DNA of 64,000 nt, taken from positions 1-64,000 of the forward strand of contig NZ_JAEHOK010000014.1 in NCBI RefSeq assembly GCF_016236915.1, read 5' to 3'. The position numbers and the translations under genes are program-made. The notes beneath the pieces were generated by a model, which was not told where the DNA came from, did not search any database, and saw only the letters and a program-made list of their open reading frames with translations. The stretch is from Salegentibacter maritimus. GTDB taxonomy: Bacteria > Bacteroidota > Bacteroidia > Flavobacteriales > Flavobacteriaceae. Below, piece by piece: positions 41,245 through 48,738 of this stretch; the stretch's first letter is position 1, and each line of letters starts with the position of its first letter.

Positions 41245-41934
41245 TTATTTTTCATTAGCACTTTTAATCAGTTCGATTATTCTGTGAAATTCAATTTCTT
41301 TTATTTTTTCGTCAGTTAAAACTGTTCCTGTCTCATCCAATATTTTCTTAAATTGTTTTTTCGTAAAATAATTTCCGTGAGCGCTTTCATTCCGACTCAT
41401 CATTTTGTTATGGATATCTTCTGTGTCGATAAATAAAATTCTTTTTTTATTACCTTCTTCGTCTTTCCAATTTTTCCCCCATTTTAGTGATTCAGCGATT
41501 AAACTGCCTGCAAGTCCTCCACCATAAGTTTGGCTCGTTGATTTGAGAATATACGGTGAATTTTCATCTATGATTATAGCACAATATTTTCCTTCGATGT
41601 CAAATTTGGCATAAGAACCCCAATGGTTCACATCGGTTGAATATCCCAAGTTGAAATAATGATTGTTATTGTATTCAATAGCCCAAGCTGAAATTCCATT
41701 TTTGCTTTTTTCACCAGTTTTTAAGTCAAATATTCCTTTTGTAGTTATGTGTTGATCGCTTTTGTCTTTTACCAAAATTCCGAATTCCTTTTCCATCGGT
41801 TGTTTGTTTAGGAAATCATTTGAATTTTCGTAAAGTTTGACTGGCTCCAAAGTATGTAATTCATTTAGTGGAACTTTCTGAACTCCGCAGGATGTTAGAA
41901 TTAATAAGGCAAAAAATAAAATCGTTTGTTTCAT
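41245..41934 (-). CDS. Lipoprotein of unknown function
   Basis: The start at 41934 (MKQTILFFALLILTSCGVQK) gives a lipoprotein signal with Cys at 16; upstream codons in frame look like leader sequence. The ~229-residue mature part is mixed beta/alpha: KDKSDQHITTKGIFDLKTGEK, then YCAIIIDENSPYILKSTSQTYGGGLAGSLIAESLKWGKNW and RILFIDTEDIHNKMMSRNESAHGNY. No known family recognised. Short AGTGCA/GTTGCACT-like sequences lie near both ends. Confidence 0.78.
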   Translation of the reverse strand: MKQTILFFALLILTSCGVQKVPLNELHTLEPVKLYENSNDFLNKQPMEKEFGILVKDKSDQHITTKGIFDLKTGEKSKNGISAWAIEYNNNHYFNLGYSTDVNHWGSYAKFDIEGKYCAIIIDENSPYILKSTSQTYGGGLAGSLIAESLKWGKNWKDEEGNKKRILFIDTEDIHNKMMSRNESAHGNYFTKKQFKKILDETGTVLTDEKIKEIEFHRIIELIKSANEK

Positions 41935-42006
41935 AAATGATTTAGGGTTTTGCCTTTTCATAATAGTGCACAACTACTTTCATTAATTTTAATGCGATAT
42001 AAAATC

Positions 42007-42399
42007 TTAGGCACGCTCTGCTTTCCAAACTTTATAGGTAATCAGGTCTTTTTCAATTAGATTTAGACAGAACGCAATTACTGCCGCATCGTCCAAATAC
42101 CCAACAATTGGAATAAAATCTGGGATTAGATCTAAGGGTGAAAGCACGTATAGCAAAGCTCCACCAATAGCCGCAACTACATTAAAAGGGACTTCCCGGT
42201 AATTTCCGCTTGCGTAATCCCGTAATAAGTTAAAAAGTAATTGCGCATCATCTACATATCGCTGCAATTTCCCTTTACTTTCAAATTTAGATTTGATTTC
42301 CTCCTCATCTTCCAGCACCCCATGTACATCTTCCTCTTCAAAATTCTCCTGCCGTTTTTGATGTTCCTGTTTTATTGTTTCATCATCAATTTTACTCAT
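42007..42399 (-). CDS. YkvA family protein (DUF1232)
   Basis: A 130-residue protein with a charged coiled N-terminal region (EEEDVHGVLEDEEEIKSKFESKGK). The DUF1232 core follows: VVAAIGGALLYVLSPLDLIPDFIPIVGYLDDAAVIAFCLNLIEKDL, two hydrophobic helices with the conserved S-P-x-D-L-I-P-D motif. It is a small membrane protein of unknown biochemical role. It is transcribed away from the ALDH gene's terminator. Confidence 0.93.
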   Translation of the reverse strand: MSKIDDETIKQEHQKRQENFEEEDVHGVLEDEEEIKSKFESKGKLQRYVDDAQLLFNLLRDYASGNYREVPFNVVAAIGGALLYVLSPLDLIPDFIPIVGYLDDAAVIAFCLNLIEKDLITYKVWKAERA

Positions 42400-42483
42400 T
42401 GCTCATCTTTTTTTGGATGACCCCAAAATATAAAATTATTATGGAAGGCCTATTTATGAAAGTGCTAAAATCTGATAAAAAAA

Positions 42484-42517
42484 ACCTCACAGCTTTAAAA
42501 AGCTGTGAGGTTTTTTT
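42484..42517 (-). terminator. Strong terminator after the ALDH gene
   Basis: ACCTCACAGCTT (42484-42495) pairs perfectly with AAGCTGTGAGGT (42500-42511), with A/T runs on both sides so it can act on both strands. For the minus-strand ALDH transcript it follows the stop at 42613. Confidence 0.85.
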
Positions 42518-42612
42518 GGTTTATAATTCCAACCTGGCTTGCTTCGTCATTCTGTCCCGAAGCATCGAAACAGGGTTACGGCAATAACTTCTCAAAAAAT
42601 TCCTAAAAATCC

Positions 42613-44166
42613 TTACAAATCAAATTTAATCCCTTGTGCCAAAGGCAGCTCGGTAGTATAATTAATCGTATTGGTTTGTCTTCTCATATATATTTTCCAG
42701 GCATCAGAACCGGATTCTCTGCCGCCCCCGGTTTCTTTTTCACCGCCAAAAGCCCCCCCAATTTCAGCACCTGAAGTTCCTATATTTACATTGGCGATCC
42801 CGCAATCTGAACCTTCTACCGAAAGAAAACGCTCTGCTTCCCTTAAATTGTTGGTCATTATTGCTGAAGAAAGCCCCTGCACTACCCCATTTTGCAATTC
42901 CAGGGCGTTAGAAACATCTCCAGAATATTTCATAATGTAGAGTACCGGCGCAAAAGTTTCGTGCTGCACAATCTCAAAATCATTTTTAGCTTCGGCAATT
43001 GCCGGTTTTACATAGCAACCGCTTTCATAACCTTCACCTTCCAGCACACCGCCTTCAACTAAAATCTTACCGCCTTCTTCCACTACTTTATCCAATGCGT
43101 TCTGGTAATTTTTCACAGCATCTTTATCAATAAGCGGCCCTACGTGATTATTTTCATCTAGCGGGTTTCCAATACGCAGTTGCTTATAAGCTTTTACAAT
43201 AGCATCTTTTACCTTATCGTAGATAGATTCGTGAATAATCAATCTTCGGGTAGAAGTACAACGCTGCCCACAAGTTCCCACAGCTCCAAAAACAGCACCG
43301 ATTACCGTATTTTTAATATCGGCATCTGGCGTTACGATTATGGCGTTATTTCCACCTAATTCAAGAAGCGATTTTCCTAACCTTGCGGCCACGGCCTGGG
43401 CAACTATTTTTCCCATTCTAATAGAACCGGTAGCCGAAATTAACGGCACTCGTTTATCGTTGGTCATCATTTCACCCACTTTATAATCGCCGGTGATCAA
43501 TGAAGAAATCCCTGCCGGAACATTATTTTCAGCAAAAACCCTGGCAGCAATATTTTGACAGGCTACAGAAGTTAACGGAGTCTTTTCTGATCCTTTCCAA
43601 ACGCAAGCATCTCCGCAAACCCAGGCTAAAGCAGTATTCCAGGACCAAACAGCAACGGGAAAATTAAACGCCGAAATAATTCCAACCACTCCAAGCGGAT
43701 GGTATTGCTCGTACATTCTATGCCCCGGGCGTTCAGAATGCATGGTTAATCCGTGCAATTGGCGTGAAAGTCCAACTGCGAAATCACAGATATCTATCAT
43801 TTCCTGAACTTCGCCCAAACCTTCCTGGTATGATTTTCCCATTTCGTAAGAAACCAATTTACCAAGAGGTTCTTTTAGCCTTCTTAATTCATCATTAAAT
43901 TGGCGAACCACCTCTCCTCGCTGTGGTGCCGGCCAGGTGCGCCATTCTTTAAAACCTGCAGTAGCTGTGCTAATTACCTTTTCATAATCTTCTTTGATCG
44001 TGGCTTTTACTTTTCCAATAAGCGCACCATCTACCGGAGAATACGATTCAATCACATCACCGCTACTAAAAAAATCTTTTCCGGTAGACGTTCCGTTATT
44101 GGTTTCCTGCAATCCAAGATCTTTTAAAGCTTGCTTAATTCCGAATTTTTCTGCTATTTCACTCAT
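42613..44166 (-). CDS. Aldehyde dehydrogenase, ALDH7 (aminoadipate-semialdehyde type)
   Basis: A 517-residue NAD(P)+-dependent enzyme. ISAFNFPVAVWSWNTALAWVCGDACVWK is the nucleotide-binding start, LLELGGNNAIIVTPDADI contains the catalytic base E269, and GTCGQRCTSTRRLIIHESIYD has the nucleophile C303. ELGGNNA and GQRCTSTRR are signatures of the ALDH7/piperidine-6-carboxylate dehydrogenase subgroup, so the substrate is likely L-aminoadipate semialdehyde from lysine degradation. Because 3-hydroxyanthranilate dioxygenase is the next gene upstream on the same strand, a kynurenine-pathway semialdehyde is another option. Confidence 0.93.
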   Translation of the reverse strand: MSEIAEKFGIKQALKDLGLQETNNGTSTGKDFFSSGDVIESYSPVDGALIGKVKATIKEDYEKVISTATAGFKEWRTWPAPQRGEVVRQFNDELRRLKEPLGKLVSYEMGKSYQEGLGEVQEMIDICDFAVGLSRQLHGLTMHSERPGHRMYEQYHPLGVVGIISAFNFPVAVWSWNTALAWVCGDACVWKGSEKTPLTSVACQNIAARVFAENNVPAGISSLITGDYKVGEMMTNDKRVPLISATGSIRMGKIVAQAVAARLGKSLLELGGNNAIIVTPDADIKNTVIGAVFGAVGTCGQRCTSTRRLIIHESIYDKVKDAIVKAYKQLRIGNPLDENNHVGPLIDKDAVKNYQNALDKVVEEGGKILVEGGVLEGEGYESGCYVKPAIAEAKNDFEIVQHETFAPVLYIMKYSGDVSNALELQNGVVQGLSSAIMTNNLREAERFLSVEGSDCGIANVNIGTSGAEIGGAFGGEKETGGGRESGSDAWKIYMRRQTNTINYTTELPLAQGIKFDL

Positions 44167-44226
44167 TAAGTTGTAAATTTTATCTGTTCTTTTGTGTGTT
44201 TACTGCTAAAATAACAAAATTAAAGA

Positions 44227-44769
44227 CTATTCTGTATCAATCACAAATCTTTCATCTACCGGCATCACTTCGCCACAGTTATCACAGGTACGCAACTTTT
44301 TACTTCCGTAGAAATGTTTAAAATGCTTTAAAAAATCGCGCTCAATATCATTTAACGGAAAATAAACTTCGTACAACTTATGGTTACACGCATCACAAAA
44401 CCATAACAACCCATCTTTTGCATCTAGCTGTACACGTTTTCTTTCCACTACCAGACCAATAGACCCCTCTTTTCTAACCGGGGAATGCGGAACTTTTGCC
44501 GGATGCAAATACATATCTCCAGGCCCCAATTGCATTGTTTTCTTCTTTCCATCTTCCTGAATATGCACTTCAATTTCACCCTCTAGCTGATAAAAAAGCT
44601 CTTCAGTCTCGTTATAATGGTAATCCTTGCGCGCATTTGGCCCGGCCACCACCATTACAATATAATCTTCAGATTCTTTATAAAGGTTTCGGTTACCAAC
44701 CGGTGGCTTTAACGATTCTCGATTTTGCTCTATCCATTTATTAAGGTTAAAAGGTTTATTTACTGCCAT
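44227..44769 (-). CDS. nbaC: 3-hydroxyanthranilate 3,4-dioxygenase
   Basis: A 180-residue cupin that opens the ring of 3-hydroxyanthranilate in the kynurenine/NAD pathway. The iron ligands H51, E57 and H95 and the arginine R47 are all at the positions known for the bacterial enzyme. The second metal site has C125-x-x-C128 and C162-x-x-C165. The sequence DYHYNETEELFYQLEG is diagnostic. It lies 60 bases upstream of the ALDH gene on the same strand. Confidence 0.97.
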   Translation of the reverse strand: MAVNKPFNLNKWIEQNRESLKPPVGNRNLYKESEDYIVMVVAGPNARKDYHYNETEELFYQLEGEIEVHIQEDGKKKTMQLGPGDMYLHPAKVPHSPVRKEGSIGLVVERKRVQLDAKDGLLWFCDACNHKLYEVYFPLNDIERDFLKHFKHFYGSKKLRTCDNCGEVMPVDERFVIDTE

Positions 44770-44965
44770 GATTTTATAATTATATTGTTTAAAATTACAA
44801 CTTAAAGCGCAAAAGAAAGGGCAATTTCCTTATCTTTTTGGGCGCCTTAAAGGGCTATTCGCTGCAATTCCTCGGCGCTTGTTGCGCCTGTGGGATTTAC
44901 GCTGCTATCCCTGGCGCAAATACAAAATATACAAATACCTACCTTAGAAGGAAAATTACCATTTT

Positions 44966-46042
44966 ATGAAAAAAATCATTCTACTGTTTAGTTTATCACT
45001 TTTTTTAAGCTGCAATACCTCCACTAATAAGGAACCTGAAGCGAAACAAACCAATAATACCGAAAAACAACAGGATTCCGTAGCGAATTTTGGCATCGTA
45101 ATTCACGGGGGAGCAGGTACTATTCTAAAAGAAAATATGAGCGATTCCCTGGAACAGGAATATAAAGCCAAACTTGAAGAAGCCATAAAGGTCGGTCACA
45201 AGATTTTGGCAAATGGTGGGACTGCCATTGAAGCTGTACAGCGAACTATAAATATCATGGAGAATTCACCACTTTTCAACGCCGGAAAAGGAGCGGTTTT
45301 CACTAACGAAGGTAAAAATGAGCTCGATGCTTCTATTATGGATGGTCAAACATTAAATGCCGGGGCAGTATCGGGAGTAACTACCGTGAAGAATCCTATA
45401 AATCTAGCCTGGGAAGTGATGGGAAACTCCGAACACGTCATGCTTTCGGGAAAAGGTGCCGAACAATTTGCCAAAGAACGCGGCCTGGAAATTGTAGATC
45501 CGGGTTATTTCTATACCGAAAACCGATTTAAAAGCCTGGAACGTTTAAAAGCAAAAAACACCAAAAAAACAGAACTGGACCACGATGGCAAGACCGCTTT
45601 TGTAGATCCATTTATTAAAGATTCAAAATTTGGGACGGTAGGTTGTGCCGCTTTAGATAAAAACGGTAACCTGGCCGCAGGAACCTCAACCGGGGGAATG
45701 ACGAATAAGAAATGGGGGCGCATAGGCGATGCCCCCATAATTGGAGCCGGCACCTATGCCAACAATAAAACCGCAGCGATTTCTGCAACCGGTTGGGGCG
45801 AGTTTTTTATTCGCGGTGTGGTAGCTTACGATATTTCTGCACTTATGGAATATAAAAAAATGAGTCTTGCACAGGCTGCAAAAGAAGTAATACAAAAAAA
45901 GAATCCGGAACTTGGAGGTAGTGGCGGGATTATCGCGATAGATCACCAGGGAAATGTTTCTATGGAATTTAATACTGCAGGCATGTACCGGGCTAAAATG
46001 AATAAAAATGGAAAATTAGAAATAGGAATTTATAAGAATTAA
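44966..46042 (+). CDS. Isoaspartyl peptidase / L-asparaginase (Ntn-hydrolase)
   Basis: A 358-residue secreted lipoprotein-like precursor (LLFSLSLFLSCNTS, Cys at 16) that is cleaved before T224 to form the alpha and beta chains. The site is KFGTVGCAALDKNGNLAAGTSTGG, with T224 the nucleophile, and the downstream GRIGDAPIIGAGTYAN is the substrate-binding loop. The family removes beta-aspartyl residues or asparagine side chains. Upstream are a GC-richer repeat-like stretch (~44840-44920) and no clear promoter. Confidence 0.95.
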   Translation: MKKIILLFSLSLFLSCNTSTNKEPEAKQTNNTEKQQDSVANFGIVIHGGAGTILKENMSDSLEQEYKAKLEEAIKVGHKILANGGTAIEAVQRTINIMENSPLFNAGKGAVFTNEGKNELDASIMDGQTLNAGAVSGVTTVKNPINLAWEVMGNSEHVMLSGKGAEQFAKERGLEIVDPGYFYTENRFKSLERLKAKNTKKTELDHDGKTAFVDPFIKDSKFGTVGCAALDKNGNLAAGTSTGGMTNKKWGRIGDAPIIGAGTYANNKTAAISATGWGEFFIRGVVAYDISALMEYKKMSLAQAAKEVIQKKNPELGGSGGIIAIDHQGNVSMEFNTAGMYRAKMNKNGKLEIGIYKN

Positions 46043-46197
46043 AATTAGCCAGTTTTTTGTTTTTATACCGGTACCAAAAAACCTATTGCCGTATTCCTGT
46101 AATCGCTGTGGCTTCTAACATTCATTGTAAACCTTTCCAAAAAATAAGGGTTTAATATAGAGTAAATTGTTTTAATTTTCTTTAACCTCAATTGAAA

Positions 46198-47037
46198 ATG
46201 AATAGTAAATACAGCTTTTCATTAATAATCCTTTTCACTTTTTGTACGTTTCAGGCCTATTCCCAAAGATTGTCTCGCGATAAAATAAATGATACACTAG
46301 AAAAAATGCCTGTTTTTTCTATTCATAAGGATAATTATTTTATATCCGGCATCCCCACCAATAAAGAGGTCTCGTCAGAAACTGCCGATGCAAAATATCA
46401 AATTAGCTTTAAAGCCCTAATTACCAGAAATACCCTTCCTTTTGACACGCATTTGTTTCTTACCTATACCCAAAAGGCTTTTTGGAATATTTATAAATTT
46501 TCCAGTCCATTTAGAGAGATTAACTTTAAGCCCGGAATTGCGCTTGGCAAACCTATTTATAACCAAAACGATCATTTAGCCGGCATGGCATTCTTTCAAA
46601 TAGAACACGAATCTAATGGTCGTGATAGTATCTATTCCAGAAGCTGGAATAAGGTTTCCCTGGGATATCATACAGCATTAAACGAAAGACTTCTTTTAAG
46701 CCTTAAGGCCTGGGTTCCTTTTAAATATGAAGATAATGCCGATTTAATGGAATATATAGGCTATGGAAAATTGAACCTCACTTACAACATTATACCCAAC
46801 GAATTATATATAGATTTAATGTTGTTAAAAGGCACAAAAAACTGGAATGGTACGCTACAAACCCGTTTAATGTACAAACCATTTAATTCTTCAAACATCA
46901 ATTTGATGCTGGAGTGGTTTAAAGGACATGCCGAAAGTCTCTTGAACTATCAGGAGAAACGTAGTATGATTCGCGCCGGATTCGTGCTAAAATCTAATGA
47001 ATTAAACTTCCTTAAATCCTTGCCTGACGCGATTTAA
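46198..47037 (+). CDS. Outer-membrane phospholipase A (PldA-like)
   Basis: The ATG at 46198 (MNSKYSFSLIILFTFCTFQAYSQ) is preferred over the TTG two codons earlier. About 279 residues with signal peptide and an amphipathic beta-barrel. The OMPLA active site is present: H137 and S139 in EHESNGRDS, with N151 twelve residues after the Ser, matching the H142/S144/N156 spacing of E. coli PldA. It hydrolyses phospholipids misplaced in the outer leaflet. It is followed by the GbsR/MarR regulator after 71 bases. Confidence 0.92.
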   Translation: MNSKYSFSLIILFTFCTFQAYSQRLSRDKINDTLEKMPVFSIHKDNYFISGIPTNKEVSSETADAKYQISFKALITRNTLPFDTHLFLTYTQKAFWNIYKFSSPFREINFKPGIALGKPIYNQNDHLAGMAFFQIEHESNGRDSIYSRSWNKVSLGYHTALNERLLLSLKAWVPFKYEDNADLMEYIGYGKLNLTYNIIPNELYIDLMLLKGTKNWNGTLQTRLMYKPFNSSNINLMLEWFKGHAESLLNYQEKRSMIRAGFVLKSNELNFLKSLPDAI

Positions 47038-47054
47038 CAAATATTTAAAACTTA

Positions 47055-47078
47055 TTGGTTCGGTTTATTCGGAACCAA
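47055..47078. promoter_or_regulatory. Operator candidate of the GbsR/MarR efflux operon
   Basis: TTGGTTC (47055-47061) and GAACCAA (47072-47078) are perfect inverted arms around 10 bases. A -7 element TATTTTTG follows at 47083-47090, so a protein bound here would cover the promoter of the regulator gene at 47109. This is the usual layout for autoregulated MarR-type repressors. Confidence 0.65.
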
Positions 47079-47082
47079 ATAT

Positions 47083-47090
47083 TATTTTTG
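47083..47090 (+). promoter_or_regulatory. -7 element of the efflux operon
   Basis: TATTTTTG matches TAnnTTTG, 18 bases before the ATG at 47109. The TTG at the -33 position is not visible; the inverted repeat lies there instead. Confidence 0.55.
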
Positions 47091-47108
47091 CAGCCTCAAA
47101 TTCCAATA

Positions 47109-47591
47109 ATGAATATTACAGAATTAGAAAAGCAAAAAAAGCGACTTATTGAAAAACTGGGCGTTCAATTAGAAAAAGAACACCAGTTAGCCCCCGTAGC
47201 GGCAAGAATTTTCTCTACGGCTATTATTACAGGAAAAAAGGGAATTACTTTTGACGAGCTTGTTACTAATTTAAACGCAGGTAAAAGTACTGTTTCTACG
47301 CATTTAGATCATTTACAGGCAACAAACCGTATGGAATACTACACAAAAGCCGGTGATCGCAAACGCTATTTTATTGTAAAACCAGATTTAATGTTGAATT
47401 ACATTGATGAAATGACCGCCAAATGGGAAGCTCAAAAAACGGTTCACTTAGAGGTTTTGGAATATAAAACCCAAATGAACAAGCTGGATAATGAAGATAA
47501 TTTTGATCTGGAATTTCAAAGAAGTTTACTCACTTTTCTGGAGGAAGCAATCGCAGCAGTAAATAAATTAAAAGAAAATATAAACAAATAA
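47109..47591 (+). CDS. GbsR/MarR family transcriptional regulator
   Basis: The start at 47109 (MNITELEKQKKRLIEKLG) follows the operator and promoter. The 160-residue winged-helix protein has the DNA-binding part GITFDELVTNLNAGKSTVSTHLDHLQATNRMEYYTKAGDRKRYFIVKPD at residues ~48-100, then a C-terminal coiled helix. GbsR-type repressors often control adjacent transport genes. Here it heads the operon encoding adaptor, pump and outer-membrane factor, with an inverted repeat at its own promoter. Confidence 0.92.
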   Translation: MNITELEKQKKRLIEKLGVQLEKEHQLAPVAARIFSTAIITGKKGITFDELVTNLNAGKSTVSTHLDHLQATNRMEYYTKAGDRKRYFIVKPDLMLNYIDEMTAKWEAQKTVHLEVLEYKTQMNKLDNEDNFDLEFQRSLLTFLEEAIAAVNKLKENINK

Positions 47592-47607
47592 CTAGATAAG
47601 CATAGCA

Positions 47608-48729
47608 ATGAAAAAGATAATTTATTTTAGTCTCTTTATACTAAGTGCGGGAGTTTTTACTTCTTGCTCAGATGGTACCAAAGCACAACAAAGAGCCCAG
47701 GGGCCAAGGCCTTTTCCCGTAATAGGTGTACCTACTAAAACAGTTACCGGACACACTTCTTATCCAACAAGTATTGAAGGTGTTGTAAATAGTGAAGTAC
47801 GTGCAAAGGTACCCGGATATGTTACCAATGTTTTGGTTGATGCCGGAGAAAAAGTTAAAAAAGGACAGCTCCTGTTTAAACTTGAAACCGAATCTTTATC
47901 TGGCGATGCCGAAGCTGCAAAGGCCAATGTAAATGCAGCCCGGGTAGAAGTAGAAAAACTAAAACCCCTTGTTGAAAAAAATATTATTAGTAAGGTACAG
48001 CTAGAGACTGCAAAAGCGAAACTTTCTCAGGCAGAGGCGAATTACAATAGTATTGCTGCCAGTATAGGATACGCCAATATTAAAAGTCCGGTAGATGGTT
48101 ACGTAGGTAATATTAATTATAGAAATGGAGCCCTGGTCTCTCCAGGCGACCCTACTCCACTTACAACCGTTTCCCAAACCGATGAGGTTTACGCTTTCTT
48201 TTCTATGAATGAAAAAGATTATATGAGTTTTATTCAGGAAACTACGGGAAATAGTATTGCAGAAAAAATAGCCAATTTTCCTGAAGTTTCTTTAATCCTT
48301 GCTAACGGCGAGAAATATAACGAAACAGGTAAAATAGAAACTGTTTCGGGACAAATTGATCCTTCAACAGGTTCGGTTACTTTTAGAGCAAAATTCCCAA
48401 ACCCCAACCAACTATTGTCCAACGGAAATAGCGGTAAGATTCGAATTCCAAAAACTTATAAAGATGTGCTCTTAATACCCGAACTTTCAAGTTTTGAACA
48501 ACAAGGGAAAACCTATGTTTACAAAGTTCAGGGCGATAGCATTGCTGTTTCTACTACAATTAAAGAAACCGCAAGGGTAAATAATTTTATAGTTGTTGAA
48601 TCAGGACTGGAAAATAACGATAAAATTGTTGCCCAGGGCGTTGCCAAATTGAGAAACAACACCCCTATAAAACCGCAAGAAATTCCTTTTGACAGTATTG
48701 CGAATTCCATTAATAGAGTATTTAAATAA
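47608..48729 (+). CDS. RND efflux periplasmic adaptor (MFP)
   Basis: A 373-residue lipoprotein-type adaptor (SAGVFTSCSDG, Cys at about 20). It has the barrel-sandwich lipoyl halves around EVRAKVPGYVTNVLVDAGEKVKKGQLLFKLE and IKSPVDGYVGNINYRNGALVSPG, a coiled hairpin (~90-150), then beta-barrel and membrane-proximal domains. It links the RND pump to the outer-membrane factor. It lies 16 bases after the regulator and 9 bases before the pump gene. Confidence 0.95.
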   Translation: MKKIIYFSLFILSAGVFTSCSDGTKAQQRAQGPRPFPVIGVPTKTVTGHTSYPTSIEGVVNSEVRAKVPGYVTNVLVDAGEKVKKGQLLFKLETESLSGDAEAAKANVNAARVEVEKLKPLVEKNIISKVQLETAKAKLSQAEANYNSIAASIGYANIKSPVDGYVGNINYRNGALVSPGDPTPLTTVSQTDEVYAFFSMNEKDYMSFIQETTGNSIAEKIANFPEVSLILANGEKYNETGKIETVSGQIDPSTGSVTFRAKFPNPNQLLSNGNSGKIRIPKTYKDVLLIPELSSFEQQGKTYVYKVQGDSIAVSTTIKETARVNNFIVVESGLENNDKIVAQGVAKLRNNTPIKPQEIPFDSIANSINRVFK

Positions 48730-48738
48730 GATTTTAAG

